The notes under the pieces were generated by a model. It did not search any database and was not told the DNA's origin. It saw only the letters and a program-made list of their open reading frames with translations. A program made the position numbers and the translations under genes. 64,000 nucleotides of DNA from Lysobacter sp. (lineage in GTDB: Bacteria > Pseudomonadota > Gammaproteobacteria > Xanthomonadales > Xanthomonadaceae), in NCBI GenBank assembly GCA_011526085.1, contig WYBC01000017.1, forward strand, positions 416,200 through 480,199. Direction: 5' to 3'. Every line of letters begins with the position of its first letter. Within the stretch, counting starts at the first letter, position 1. Positions 23,792 through 32,784 of this stretch are shown here, in pieces.

Positions 23792-24400
23792 TCAGGCGGC
23801 CGACGGGCGCTGACGACGGTAGAGCGCGTAGCGCACCTCGCGGGTGCGGCCCTCGCGATGCAGTCGCCACGCGGCGCCGGGCACCGCTTCGCTGTCGTGC
23901 GGGGACTCGACGTAGAGCCAGGCGTCGTCGGCGCAGCGGCCGTCCAGCGCCGCCAGCGACGTCCGCCAGAGATCGCCCGCGAACGGCGGGTCGACGAACA
24001 CCAGATCGAAACCGCCCGGCGCGCTCTGCAGCCAGGCCAGCGCATCGGCATGCACCACCTGCACCCTGTCCCCGCCCGGCAATTTCGCCGCGATCCGGCG
24101 CAGTTCCTCGGCCAGGGCCGGATCGCGCTCGACCAGCACCGCTTCGCGCGCGCCGCGCGACACCGCTTCCAGCCCCAGCGCACCGGTCCCCGCGAACAGA
24201 TCGAGCACGCGCGCGCCGGGCAGCATCGGCTGCAGCCAGTTGAACAGGGTTTCGCGCACCCGGTCCGCGGTGGGACGCAGGCCATCGCGATCAGGCACCG
24301 ACAGCTTCGTGCCGCGCCAGTCGCCGCCGATGATGCGGATCACCCCGGGCGGCCGGGATGCGGGCGGTCTCGCGGAGGGTTTCGCGGGGCCGCGATTCAT
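23792..24400 (-). CDS. rsmD: 16S rRNA (guanine-966-N2)-methyltransferase RsmD
   Basis: A 202-residue class I SAM methyltransferase. It shows VIRIIGGDWRGTKLSVPD, RPTADRVRETLFNWL, the SAM motif LDLFAGTGALGLEAVSRGA and the N-methyltransferase motif DPPF. The start at MNRGPAKPS gives a short basic leader, common in RsmD. It is divergent from ftsY with 74 nt between start codons, as in E. coli. Confidence 0.95.
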   Translation of the reverse strand: MNRGPAKPSARPPASRPPGVIRIIGGDWRGTKLSVPDRDGLRPTADRVRETLFNWLQPMLPGARVLDLFAGTGALGLEAVSRGAREAVLVERDPALAEELRRIAAKLPGGDRVQVVHADALAWLQSAPGGFDLVFVDPPFAGDLWRTSLAALDGRCADDAWLYVESPHDSEAVPGAAWRLHREGRTREVRYALYRRQRPSAA

Positions 24401-24474
24401 CGGGAGTGCGGGAGGGCGGGTGTTAACATGCCGGCCATTCTCCGCGATTCGGATCGCCCTTTCCTCCCCACGCG

Positions 24475-25635
24475 ATGATCCCCTTCTTCCGCCGCAAGAA
24501 ATCACCCGCCACGGCAGGGGATGCCGCCACCCAGACCGGCACCCCCACCGATACGGCACCCGCGACGCCCGGCGTCGATGCGGATGCCTCCGGGATCGAT
24601 GCCGTCGCTGCCGCGAATGCCGGGACGCCGTCGATCGAACCGCAACCGGTCTTCTCCGCGCCCGAACCCATGCCGGAGCAGGTGCAGGACCATGAAGCCG
24701 CGCCCGCCGCCACGCCCGGCAAACCGGGCTGGCGCGAGCGACTGCGCAACAGCGCCTTCGCCCGCAGCTTCGGCGGGCTGTTCTCGCGCAACCCCAAGCT
24801 CGACGACGACCTGCTCGACGAGATCGAGACCGCCCTGCTCACCGCCGATGTCGGCGTCGGCGCGACCACGCAGCTGGTCGAATCGCTGCGCAAGCGGATG
24901 AAGGCGCGCGAATTCGTCGACGCCAACGCCCTGCTCGCGGCGCTGCGCGCGGATTTGATCGCGATGCTCGCGCCGGTGGCGAAACCGCTGGTCATCGATG
25001 CAGAGGCGAAACCTTTCGTGATCCTCACCGTCGGCGTCAACGGCGTCGGCAAGACCACCACCATCGGCAAGCTCGCGCACCGTTTCAAGGCCGAAGGCCG
25101 CACGCTGATGCTCGCCGCGGGCGACACCTTCCGCGCCGCCGCGGTCGCGCAGTTGCAGGCCTGGGGCGAGCGCAACGGGGTCGCGGTGGTCGCGCAGGGC
25201 CAGAACGCCGACGCCGCCTCGGTGGCGTTCGACGCGCTGCAGGCGGCGAAGGCGCGCGGCACCGAAGTGCTGATCGCCGACACCGCCGGTCGCCTGCACA
25301 CCCAGCAGGGCCTGATGGCCGAACTGGGCAAGATCAAGCGCGTGCTCGGCAAGATCGACGAAAGCGCGCCGCAGGAAGTGCTGATGGTGATCGACGGCAC
25401 CACCGGCCAGAACGCGCTGTCGCAGCTGCGCCAGTTCCACGCCGCATCCGGCGTGACCGGCCTGGTGGTGACCAAGCTCGACGGCACCGCCAAGGGCGGC
25501 GTGGTGTTCGCGCTGGCCCGCGAATTCGGTATTCCGATCCGCTTCGCCGGCATCGGCGAGCGTCCGGAGGACCTGCGCGTGTTCGACGCGGAAGCCTTCG
25601 TCGACGCCCTGCTGCCGGAAGCGCTCGGCGCATGA
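24475..25635 (+). CDS. ftsY: Signal recognition particle receptor FtsY
   Basis: A 386-residue SRP GTPase that docks ribosome-nascent chains at the Sec translocon. It has a variable acidic/proline N-terminal A region (about 1-80), a helical N domain, and an NG GTPase with GVNGVGKTTTIGKL (about 186-199), DTAGRLHTQ and TKLDGTAKGG. Length is short-to-normal for FtsY. Confidence 0.96.
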   Translation: MIPFFRRKKSPATAGDAATQTGTPTDTAPATPGVDADASGIDAVAAANAGTPSIEPQPVFSAPEPMPEQVQDHEAAPAATPGKPGWRERLRNSAFARSFGGLFSRNPKLDDDLLDEIETALLTADVGVGATTQLVESLRKRMKAREFVDANALLAALRADLIAMLAPVAKPLVIDAEAKPFVILTVGVNGVGKTTTIGKLAHRFKAEGRTLMLAAGDTFRAAAVAQLQAWGERNGVAVVAQGQNADAASVAFDALQAAKARGTEVLIADTAGRLHTQQGLMAELGKIKRVLGKIDESAPQEVLMVIDGTTGQNALSQLRQFHAASGVTGLVVTKLDGTAKGGVVFALAREFGIPIRFAGIGERPEDLRVFDAEAFVDALLPEALGA

Positions 25636-25657
25636 GCCGCGGGCAGGTACGCGAGGC

Positions 25658-26947
25658 GTGACCATCGACGGCGACGCCGCCGCACCGCCGCGCCGCAGAC
25701 GCTGGCGCCGCTTTTTCCTGATCGCGACCACGGTGCTGCTGGCGCTGGCGCTGTTCGGCGGCTGGCTGCTGCAGCCGGAACAAGTGGTGCCGCTGATTCT
25801 CGACCGCACCGGCAAGGCGCTGTCGCTGGAGATCACCGCCGACGCCGGCGCGACCGCGCGACTGCGCGACCGGCCGCAACTGGTGGTGCGCAATCTGGTC
25901 GTGCGCGAACCCGGCGCGAAGACCGCGATGCTGCGCGCCGATCGTCTGCTGATCTCGCTGCCGTGGTCCAGCGTTCGCAGCGGCGGCGAAGACCCGACCG
26001 TCGAACGCCTGGAACTCGACGCGCCGGTGCTCGATGTACCCGCACTGCAGGCCTGGCTGGCGCAGCGGCCGCCGGGCGAACCGCCGAAGATTCCGACGCT
26101 CACTGATGGCCTGCGGGTCGTCGACGGCCGCATCGACAACGGCGACTGGCGGATCGAAGGCGTCGCCGTCGATCTGCCCGCGCTGCACCCGGAGCGGCCG
26201 GCGCGCGCGCGCATCCGCGGCCGCTATCTCGACGCGCCGACATCGATCGTTTTCGACCTCGCGGTGGCGATGACGACACCCGCGAACCACGCGGGCGTCG
26301 CAGTGGTCGGCCCGCTGACGCTCGAACGCGGCGACTGGCGCATCGCGGCGGCGCTGACGCTGTCCGGCCCGCTGCATCTGGGCGACGGCGGGATCGCGAT
26401 GACCCCGGCGAAGTTCGGCGTCTCGGCGCGATACGTCTCCGGCGATACGACGCTGCCGTTCGCGCTCGGCCTGCACGGTCCGCTGCGGTTCGATACGGGG
26501 ACCTGGGTGCTGGCGCCGGTCGGCCTGGCCCTGCGCGGCGAGGAACCCGTACCCGCGTTCGATGCCCGCGGCGCGCTCGCGCTGGGCCGGCGGCTGGCGA
26601 TCCGACTCGACGGCGCGTTGCCGCAGTGGCCGTCGTCGTGGCCCGCGCTGCCGGCGCCGGTCTCGAACTCGTCCTCGCCGCTGCCGTTCGCGCTGCGCTA
26701 CACCGGCCGACCCGATCTGTCGGACATCGCGGGACTGTCGCTGCGACGCGACGCCACCGCATTCGACGGCCGATTCCGGCTTTACGACGTGCTCGGCTGG
26801 ATCGATCAGGCCGGTGGCGCGCCGCTGCCGCCGCTCGACGGCACCCTGCGCTCGCCGAAGCTGGAGATCTCCGGCGCGACGCTGGAAGGCGTGCGGATCG
26901 TGCTGGACGATGAAGGCATCGCCGAAATGAAGGAAGAGACACCGTGA
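25658..26947 (+). CDS. AsmA-like envelope protein
   Basis: A 429-residue protein with a basic N-terminus, one TM helix (about 20-40) and a long periplasmic beta-rich region with repeated short strands (RADRLLISLPWSS, VERLELDAPVLDVPALQAWL, LRVVDGRIDNGDWRIEG). This is the look of the AsmA/TamB-related group implicated in lipid transfer or outer-membrane assembly, but it is shorter than AsmA. A GTG start is used; its stop overlaps mutY by 4 nt (GTGA). Confidence 0.65.
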   Translation: MTIDGDAAAPPRRRRWRRFFLIATTVLLALALFGGWLLQPEQVVPLILDRTGKALSLEITADAGATARLRDRPQLVVRNLVVREPGAKTAMLRADRLLISLPWSSVRSGGEDPTVERLELDAPVLDVPALQAWLAQRPPGEPPKIPTLTDGLRVVDGRIDNGDWRIEGVAVDLPALHPERPARARIRGRYLDAPTSIVFDLAVAMTTPANHAGVAVVGPLTLERGDWRIAAALTLSGPLHLGDGGIAMTPAKFGVSARYVSGDTTLPFALGLHGPLRFDTGTWVLAPVGLALRGEEPVPAFDARGALALGRRLAIRLDGALPQWPSSWPALPAPVSNSSSPLPFALRYTGRPDLSDIAGLSLRRDATAFDGRFRLYDVLGWIDQAGGAPLPPLDGTLRSPKLEISGATLEGVRIVLDDEGIAEMKEETP

Positions 26948-27993
26948 TCGACCGCACGCGATACGCATCGACGCTGCTGTCGTGGTTCGACGTGTCCGGT
27001 CGTCACGACCTGCCGTGGCAGCATCCGCGCACGCCGTATCGTGTGTGGTTGTCGGAAATCATGCTGCAGCAGACGCAGGTGCGGGTGGTGATCCCGTATT
27101 TCGAGCGCTTCGTCGCCGCCCTGCCCGATCTGCGCGCATTGGCGGCGGCGTCCGAAGACGAGGTGATGGCGCTGTGGTCGGGACTGGGCTATTACGCCCG
27201 CGCCCGCAATCTGCACGCCGCCGCGAAGCGCTGCGTGGAACGGCACGAGGGCGAGCTGCCGCGCGATCTCGATGCGTTGATGGCGCTCCCGGGCATCGGC
27301 CGCAGCACCGCCGGCGCGATCCTGTCGCAGGCCTGGGGCGATCCGCAGCCGATCCTCGACGGCAACGTCAAGCGCGTGCTGAGCCGGGTGTTCGGCATCG
27401 AAGGCTGGCCGGGCACGCCGACGAACGAAAAAACACTGTGGGCGATCGCGGAATCGCTGCTGCCGTCGGAACGCCTGGCCGATTACACCCAGGCGCAGAT
27501 GGATTTCGGTGCGACCCTCTGCACCCGCCACGATCCGGCCTGCGTGCTGTGTCCGCTGCAGCGCGACTGCATCGCGCTGCGCGACGGCCGCACCGCGGAA
27601 CTGCCGACCCCCAAGCCCGGCAAGCCCCTGCCGGAACGCTGGGCCGTGGTATTGATGGTGCGCGATACCGAAGGCAGCGTCCTGCTGCAGCGACGTCCGC
27701 CGAGCGGCATCTGGGCCTCGCTGTGGTCGCTGCCGGAAGCCGCCGATCATGAAACCGCGCGCGCCTGGTTCGAACAGCATGTCGACGGCGATTACGACGA
27801 CGGCGCCGCGCTGGACGAGATCCACCACGGCTTCACCCACTACCGGCTGCTGATGCATCCGCTGGCCTGGCGCGGCGTCGCGCTGCGGCCGCACATCCGC
27901 GACAATGACGCGCTGCGCTGGGTTCCGCGCCGCGAATTCGATGCGCTCGGCATTCCCGCGCCGGTACGCACCCTGATCACTTCACACTCCTGA
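26944..27993 (+). CDS. mutY: Adenine DNA glycosylase MutY
   Basis: A 349-residue enzyme removing adenine opposite 8-oxoguanine. It has the catalytic Glu region [10 protein letters not shown], the HhH motif [13 protein letters not shown], the catalytic Asp in [11 protein letters not shown], the [4Fe-4S] loop C-x6-C-x2-C-x5-C ([17 protein letters not shown]) and a C-terminal NUDIX-like 8-oxoG recognition domain. The GTG start overlaps the AsmA-like gene. yggX follows, the conserved mutY-yggX pair. Confidence 0.96.
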   Translation: MIDRTRYASTLLSWFDVSGRHDLPWQHPRTPYRVWLSEIMLQQTQVRVVIPYFERFVAALPDLRALAAASEDEVMALWSGLGYYARARNLHAAAKRCVERHEGELPRDLDALMALPGIGRSTAGAILSQAWGDPQPILDGNVKRVLSRVFGIEGWPGTPTNEKTLWAIAESLLPSERLADYTQAQMDFGATLCTRHDPACVLCPLQRDCIALRDGRTAELPTPKPGKPLPERWAVVLMVRDTEGSVLLQRRPPSGIWASLWSLPEAADHETARAWFEQHVDGDYDDGAALDEIHHGFTHYRLLMHPLAWRGVALRPHIRDNDALRWVPRREFDALGIPAPVRTLITSHS

Positions 27994-28006
27994 CGGACAC
28001 CGCACG

Positions 28007-28291
28007 ATGGCCCGCACCGTTTTCTGCGAATACGAACAGCGCGAGACCGAAGGCCTGGACTTCGCGCCCTGGCCCGGCGAAGCCGGCCAGCGCGTCTTCG
28101 CCCGCATCGGCAAATCCGCATGGGCGAAGTGGCTCGCGCACCAGACCATGCTGATCAACGAAAACCGTCTTTCGCCCATGAACCCCGAACACCGGAAGTT
28201 CCTGCAGGGCGAGATGGAGAAATTCCTGTTCGGCGGCGGCGCCGAAGCGCCCGCCGGCTATGTCCCTGAAGGCTACGTGCCCGAAGGCTGA
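28007..28291 (+). CDS. YggX-type Fe(2+)-trafficking / oxidative damage protection protein
   Basis: A 94-residue small protein starting [19 protein letters not shown] with the family core [25 protein letters not shown] and [14 protein letters not shown]. YggX protects Fe-S clusters from oxidation; the conserved Cys near residue 7 is present. It ends with a short repeated GYVPEG pair, a local oddity. Its 3' end overlaps the convergent lipoprotein gene by 19 nt. Confidence 0.94.
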   Translation: MARTVFCEYEQRETEGLDFAPWPGEAGQRVFARIGKSAWAKWLAHQTMLINENRLSPMNPEHRKFLQGEMEKFLFGGGAEAPAGYVPEGYVPEG

Positions 28292-28743
28292 GCCTGGGCC
28301 GTCGCGTCCTGCTGCCGCACCTCGCGCAGCTTCTTCTCGTCGGCACGGATCGCCTTCACGTCCAGCGGCCTGATCTCCCGGATGGTGCAGGAGATCGGAA
28401 TCATGCTGTGGCTGCCGATGTAGACCTGGTCGAAACGCGCGCTGATGCGGCCGCCGAGATCGCGGAAGCCGATCGTGTCGGCGTACTCGATGTCGTTGCA
28501 GGGCGCGTGCACTTCGATCAACCACGCCTCGTTGGGGCGGGTCCACAGCGCGAACGCGCCATCATCCAAGGGCGTCCAGCCGTTGTAGCGCCCGAGATAC
28601 TGGATGCTGTCGACCGGCTCGCCGGCATGGCTGCGATAGAGGGCGAGACGGTCGGCGTCGCGCTGGGCGCCGTTGGCGGCACAGCCGGAGGCGACGAGCG
28701 CGGACGCGGCAAGGACGGCGAAGAATCGGAACGGTGTGCGCAT
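28273..28743 (-). CDS. DUF6491-type lipoprotein
   Basis: A 156-residue predicted secreted lipoprotein with lipobox VASGC near residue 21. The mature part resembles small Xanthomonadaceae proteins of the DUF6491 group: [35 protein letters not shown] and a C-terminal [18 protein letters not shown]. The function is unknown. The ATG directly precedes the signal peptide. Confidence 0.72.
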   Translation of the reverse strand: MRTPFRFFAVLAASALVASGCAANGAQRDADRLALYRSHAGEPVDSIQYLGRYNGWTPLDDGAFALWTRPNEAWLIEVHAPCNDIEYADTIGFRDLGGRISARFDQVYIGSHSMIPISCTIREIRPLDVKAIRADEKKLREVRQQDATAQAQPSGT

Positions 28744-28879
28744 GGGGAACCTCCGTGCGGGCGTCTGTCGTGTGAGGGTCGGCCGCCGATGCGGCGGCAG
28801 CGGGACCATGCCCGGGATCATGCGCCACCGCCCGGCAGACGCAAGTTCCCCGCACCGGCACATTCAGCGCCCGGCCGGC

Positions 28880-28908
28880 TTGCCCTGTCGCCGCCGGCCC
28901 CGTATCAT
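28880..28908 (+). promoter_or_regulatory. Sigma-70-type promoter of tRNA-Phe
   Basis: TTGCCC (-35) and TATCAT (-10) separated by exactly 17 nt end 16 nt before the tRNA. The strong match and spacing suit a stable-RNA promoter. Confidence 0.6.
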
Positions 28909-28924
28909 TGCGCGCTCGCCCGAT

Positions 28925-29000
28925 GGCCGGGTAGCTCAGTTGGTAGAGCAGGGGATTGAAAATCCCCGTGTCGGGGGTTCGATTCCCTCCCCGGCCACCA
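28925..29000 (+). tRNA. tRNA-Phe (GAA)
   Basis: A 76-nt cloverleaf including an encoded CCA. Acceptor GGCCGGG pairs with CCCGGCC; D-arm AGCTCAGTTGGTAGAGC; anticodon stem GGGGA/TCCCC with loop TTGAAAA, anticodon GAA; T-arm GGGGGTTCGATTCCC. It is followed by a strong terminator at 29,021. Confidence 0.97.
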
Positions 29001-29020
29001 CCGCGTTGAAGAAATCGAGA

Positions 29021-29047
29021 GGCCGCGATCGCATCGCGGCCTTTTTT
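29021..29047 (+). terminator. Rho-independent terminator after tRNA-Phe
   Basis: A 9-bp perfect stem GGCCGCGAT / ATCGCGGCC with a 3-nt loop and six T residues, 20 nt past the tRNA CCA. Confidence 0.85.
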
Positions 29048-29090
29048 CTTGGGCGGAATTTCACCCGGATTCCGCGTGGATTCTGGGCGA

Positions 29091-30134
29091 TCAGACCAGC
29101 GCCAACGCTTCGTGCGCATCGCTGTCGACCGATTGCCCGTCCGCATGCGCGCGTTCGTGGATCATCTGCGCGATCGCCGCGGCGGCCACCGCATCCGGGC
29201 AGCGCGCGCCGGCGCCATCGCAGAGTTCGTGCATGTAGCCGACATCGAAATTGAGCCGTTCGACCAGGAAGTCGACGAAGGCGCGGACCTTGGGCGACTG
29301 CTGGCCGCGCGGGAACACCGCGTTGAATTCGTACTCGGGCCCGGTCCAGCCGGGCAGCACGCGGCGCACGAGGTTCTGCTCGGCGTAGGGCTTCATCATC
29401 ACGTCGCCGCTCAGCATCAGGCCTTCGCCGCAGATCAGCGCGCCCTTCAACGCCGCGGGATCGTTCGCGACCAGTACGGGTTCGACGCGCACGTCATGGA
29501 GTCTGTCGCCGTCGGACAGCGGCCAGAACCACGAGCCGTTGCGGCGGTGCTTCGACATCGCGAGCGTACGGTGGTGCTGCAGGTCGTCGGGATGCAGCGG
29601 TTCGCCGTAACGCTCGATGTAGGCGGGGCTCGCGTAGACCTGGGTGCGGAACACCGCGAGCCGCCGCGCGATGAGATTGGAATCCGGCAGGTTGCCCGCG
29701 CGCAAAGCGACATCGATGGCCTGATCGATGAGGTCGAGCGGTTCGTTGCTCAGCACCATGTCGATGCGCACCTCGGGATAGCGCGCGTGGAATTCGCCGA
29801 GCAGCGGCGCGATCCAGGTGGTGCCGATGGAATACGGCGCGGTGAAGCGCAGCCAGCCGCGCGGGCCGCCCTGCAACTGGCCGACGGCGCTCTCGGCTTC
29901 GTCGAGTTCGCGGGCGATGCGCTGGCACATCTCGAAGTAGATGTTGCCGGCTTCGGTCAAGCCGAGCTTGCGCGTGGTCCGATGCAGCAGCTGCGCGCCG
30001 AGCCGGGTTTCGAGATCCTGGACCTTGCGGCTGACGGTGGTCTTGGGCAGACCGAGGGTCCGCGCCGCGGAAATGAAGCTGCCGTGTTCGACCACCCGAA
30101 CGAAGATCAGGGTGTCGTTGAGATCGCGCGCCAT
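29091..30134 (-). CDS. LysR-family transcriptional regulator
   Basis: A 347-residue regulator with N-terminal HTH (FISAARTLGLPKTTVSRKVQDLE, about 19-41) and a LysR substrate domain (about 90-300); a C-terminal extension of about 45 residues is unusual. The pattern is that of the CrgA-like subgroup. It is divergent from the efflux locus, as MexT and related regulators of RND pumps are. The effector is unknown. Confidence 0.9.
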   Translation of the reverse strand: MARDLNDTLIFVRVVEHGSFISAARTLGLPKTTVSRKVQDLETRLGAQLLHRTTRKLGLTEAGNIYFEMCQRIARELDEAESAVGQLQGGPRGWLRFTAPYSIGTTWIAPLLGEFHARYPEVRIDMVLSNEPLDLIDQAIDVALRAGNLPDSNLIARRLAVFRTQVYASPAYIERYGEPLHPDDLQHHRTLAMSKHRRNGSWFWPLSDGDRLHDVRVEPVLVANDPAALKGALICGEGLMLSGDVMMKPYAEQNLVRRVLPGWTGPEYEFNAVFPRGQQSPKVRAFVDFLVERLNFDVGYMHELCDGAGARCPDAVAAAAIAQMIHERAHADGQSVDSDAHEALALV

Positions 30135-30154
30135 GGGGTCCTCCGGAGGACGCG

Positions 30155-30208
30155 GGCCGATTGGCCCGTTTACGGGATAATTATTCCCCGAATCACCGGC
30201 TAATCAAG
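30155..30208. promoter_or_regulatory. Palindromic region between LysR gene and efflux locus
   Basis: An imperfect palindrome GGGATAATTATTCCCC with an ATAATTAT core lies near 30,172-30,187, just upstream of the LysR gene and about 70 nt before the first efflux-locus gene. It could be the LysR binding site or an A/T-rich promoter core. Only symmetry and position support this. Confidence 0.35.
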
Positions 30209-30258
30209 TCGCATTCGCAGGACTATCTTGCACGGCATCTGGAACGCAGCCCGCCGCC

Positions 30259-30516
30259 ATGTCCCGCTCCCCCCGCCTCCGCCTGATCCTTGCCCCCGCC
30301 CTCGCCCTCGGCTTGACCGCTTTGGTCTGCCTCGGCATTTTGCTGTTCGGCGAGGCGGCGCATCAGGGCCGCAGCGAAGCGCTGATGATGGCTTGGGTGC
30401 TGGCGTTCGTGGTCGGCCTGCCCGTCGCCACGCTGGCGCTGGCTGCGGCCGGCGCCTGGTCGGTGCACCATCCGCGCCGGTCGATTCTCCCGAATACGGG
30501 AGTAAAAATCCCGTGA
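30259..30516 (+). CDS. Small two-TM membrane protein
   Basis: An 85-residue protein with two hydrophobic helices (about 9-29 and 42-66), a basic N-terminus and a polar tail. No family recognised. Its last codons form a CTCCCG/CGGGAG hairpin. The stop overlaps the start of the SDR-like gene (GTGA), so it is read with the efflux operon. Confidence 0.6.
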   Translation: MSRSPRLRLILAPALALGLTALVCLGILLFGEAAHQGRSEALMMAWVLAFVVGLPVATLALAAAGAWSVHHPRRSILPNTGVKIP

Positions 30517-31334
30517 GCGGGACAATCGCACCGCCGTATCTGCCCCCCGTGCTGATCCTCGGCGCGGATCGCGAGCCGGGGCGTGGCGTGGTCGCCGCGG
30601 CGGCGGGGATCCGCCGGCCGATCATCGCGGCCGGCAACGACCCCGAGGCGCTGGAGGGTCTGCGGCGTCTGCACCCCGAGGCCGCCCTCATCCTGATCGT
30701 CGGCGACAGCCGCGACGACGCCCACGCCACGAGGCTGGCGTCGGCGGTGGCGGCGCTCGATCGCCCGCTGGGTGCGGTGATCGCAGCGATCGCGCCGCCT
30801 TCGCTGCGCGGGCGGGTGCTGGATCAACCGGCGGACGCCCTGCGCGACGCGCTCGACCAGGCCCTCATCGCACACGCCGCCGCCGCGCGTCATCTGTTGC
30901 CGCTGCTGAAACGCTGCGACCGCGGCGGCGCCTACGTGATGCTGGGCGGTCCCGGCAGCCGCGCGCCATGGGCCGGTTACGGGCATCGCTCGGTCGCCGC
31001 CGCGGCGTTGCGCATGCTCGCGGAGGTCCTGCACAACGAAGCGAGGACGCTGTCGCTGCGCCTGCAACTGCTGTGCGTCGAGGACTCGCTCGACGACGAA
31101 GCGTCTCCGCTCACCGCCCGCGTCGTCGGCAGCAAGGCGCTGTCGCTCGCGCTGTGCGAACGCTGCACCGAGGCCACCCGCGCGGTGGTCGATTTCCGCG
31201 CGCAGGCATCGGCCTGCAACGCATCGCCTTCCGCGCATCGCGCACTGGCCGATGCCCGTGCGCTGCTCCGCCGTCTGTCTTCCCCGAACGCCTCCTCGAA
31301 CGCCTCCTCCCCCAGCAAGGATCCGACGCCATGA
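30513..31334 (+). CDS. Degenerate SDR-like protein
   Basis: A 273-residue Rossmann-type protein. VLILGADREPGRGV takes the place of the glycine-rich TGxxxGIG loop, and GAVIAAIAP follows as the NNAG-like strand, but no Y-x3-K catalytic pair is seen (GYGHRSVAA stands where YxxxK is expected). It is probably a catalytically impaired SDR relative. The GTG start overlaps the gene before and the stop overlaps the adaptor start by 4 nt (ATGA). Confidence 0.6.
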   Translation: MSGTIAPPYLPPVLILGADREPGRGVVAAAAGIRRPIIAAGNDPEALEGLRRLHPEAALILIVGDSRDDAHATRLASAVAALDRPLGAVIAAIAPPSLRGRVLDQPADALRDALDQALIAHAAAARHLLPLLKRCDRGGAYVMLGGPGSRAPWAGYGHRSVAAAALRMLAEVLHNEARTLSLRLQLLCVEDSLDDEASPLTARVVGSKALSLALCERCTEATRAVVDFRAQASACNASPSAHRALADARALLRRLSSPNASSNASSPSKDPTP

Positions 31335-32596
31335 TGTCCGCCCGCTCCCAACGCCGCATTCACGGCGGCCTTCCCCTGCTTCCCCTCACCGTATCGCTGC
31401 TGGTCGCAGCGGTGGTCTCCGCCTGCAGCGGTTCGCAGGCCTCGCCCGGCGCGGACATGCCGCCGCCGCCCGACGTCAGCGTCGCCCAGGTGCTGAGCCG
31501 GAACGTCAAGCAGTGGGACGATTTCACCGGCCGCGTCTCCGCGGTGGAAACCGTGGAACTGCGGCCGCGCGTCAGCGGTTACGTCGAGCGCGTGGCGTAC
31601 CGGGAAGGCGACGAAGTCCGCAAGGGCCAGTTGCTGTTCCTGATCGATCAGCGGCCGTATCGCGCGGCGCTGGCGCAGGCCGAGGCGCAGCTCGAACGCG
31701 CACGCAGCGAAGCGCGACTCGCGCGCTCGCAGGACGTGCGCGCGCAGACGCTGATCGACGCCAAGGCGATCTCGCGCGAGGAGTTCGACACCCGCAAGGC
31801 CGCGACCGCGCAGAGCGACGCGGTGGTGCGCGCGGCCGAAGCCGCGGTCGCCGCTGCGCGCCTCGACCTGCAGTTCACCGAAGTGCGCTCGCCGATCGAC
31901 GGTCGCGCCGGCCGCGCGCTCGCCACCGTCGGCAATCTCGCCCAGGCCGACGCCACCATGCTCACCACCGTGGTGTCGCTCGATCCGGTCCACGTCTACT
32001 TCGAAAGCGACGAACAGGCGTTCCTGCGTTACGCGGGCCTGGCGCGCACGGGTCAGCGCGACGCCACCCGCAATCCGGTGCGCGTGGGCCTGGCCGACGA
32101 AACCGGCTATCCGCACGCCGGCACCGTCGATTTCATCGACAACCAGGTCGATCCCGCGACCGGCACCATCCGCGCCCGCGCGGTGCTGCCGAACCCGGAT
32201 CGCGTGTTCACCCCGGGCCTGTTCGCGCGCGTGCAACTGGAAGGCAGCGCCGAGTTCAAGGCGCTGCTGATCGACGACAAGGCGGTGCTCACCGACCAGG
32301 ATCGCAAGTACGTCTACGTGCTCGGCCCGGGCAATACCGCGGTGCGCCGCGACGTGGTGCTGGGCCGCACGATCGAGATCCCCGGCTCGGGTCCGGGGCA
32401 GGCGCTGCGCGTGGTCCAGTCCGGGCTGACGGCGCAGGACAAGGTGATCGTCAACGGCGTCCAGAAAGTGTTCTTCCCCGGCATGCCGGTGAAGCCGCAG
32501 ACGGTCGCGATGACCGGCGCCGCGACGAAACCCGCGGTCGCCGTCGCGAAGAACACCGCAGCCGCCGCGGAACCGACCGCAGCCAGGACGCAATGA
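31331..32596 (+). CDS. RND efflux periplasmic adaptor (membrane fusion protein)
   Basis: A 421-residue lipoprotein adaptor. A signal/lipobox region VVSACSG precedes a barrel-sandwich (VSGYVERVAYREGDEVRKGQLLFLID), a long coiled-coil hairpin (about 110-190), a second lipoyl half (FTEVRSPIDGRAGRA) and beta-barrel/membrane-proximal domains. It links the inner-membrane RND permease to the outer-membrane factor. The C-terminal 30 residues are an Ala/Thr-rich tail. Confidence 0.93.
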   Translation: MMSARSQRRIHGGLPLLPLTVSLLVAAVVSACSGSQASPGADMPPPPDVSVAQVLSRNVKQWDDFTGRVSAVETVELRPRVSGYVERVAYREGDEVRKGQLLFLIDQRPYRAALAQAEAQLERARSEARLARSQDVRAQTLIDAKAISREEFDTRKAATAQSDAVVRAAEAAVAAARLDLQFTEVRSPIDGRAGRALATVGNLAQADATMLTTVVSLDPVHVYFESDEQAFLRYAGLARTGQRDATRNPVRVGLADETGYPHAGTVDFIDNQVDPATGTIRARAVLPNPDRVFTPGLFARVQLEGSAEFKALLIDDKAVLTDQDRKYVYVLGPGNTAVRRDVVLGRTIEIPGSGPGQALRVVQSGLTAQDKVIVNGVQKVFFPGMPVKPQTVAMTGAATKPAVAVAKNTAAAAEPTAARTQ

Positions 32597-32638
32597 GTTC
32601 CACCCCGCCCCTCCCCCCGATGGGTTGTTGAAACGGCC

Positions 32639-32679
32639 GTCGTCCCTTCGTCCGACTCCCCCGGCGGCGAAGGGACGGC
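32639..32679 (+). other. Stem-loop between adaptor and permease genes
   Basis: GTCGTCCCTTCG pairs with CGAAGGGACGGC (one G-U pair) across a 17-nt loop, inside the 188-nt gap before the permease. No T-tract follows, so it is more likely an mRNA-processing or stability element than a terminator. Confidence 0.4.
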
Positions 32680-32784
32680 GTCACCGTCCGTTCCGCACAT
32701 CGCATCCGTCTCACTGCATGCATCCCTCCACTGGCCCTCTCCGGGGCCGGACCGCTGCGGTCTTGCCGCAACACAGGATTTCCC

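Noticed and set aside
28925..29000. tRNA-Phe as integration site of an island
   Set aside because: No integrase and no repeat of the tRNA 3' end were seen nearby; the downstream genes are an efflux locus with its regulator.
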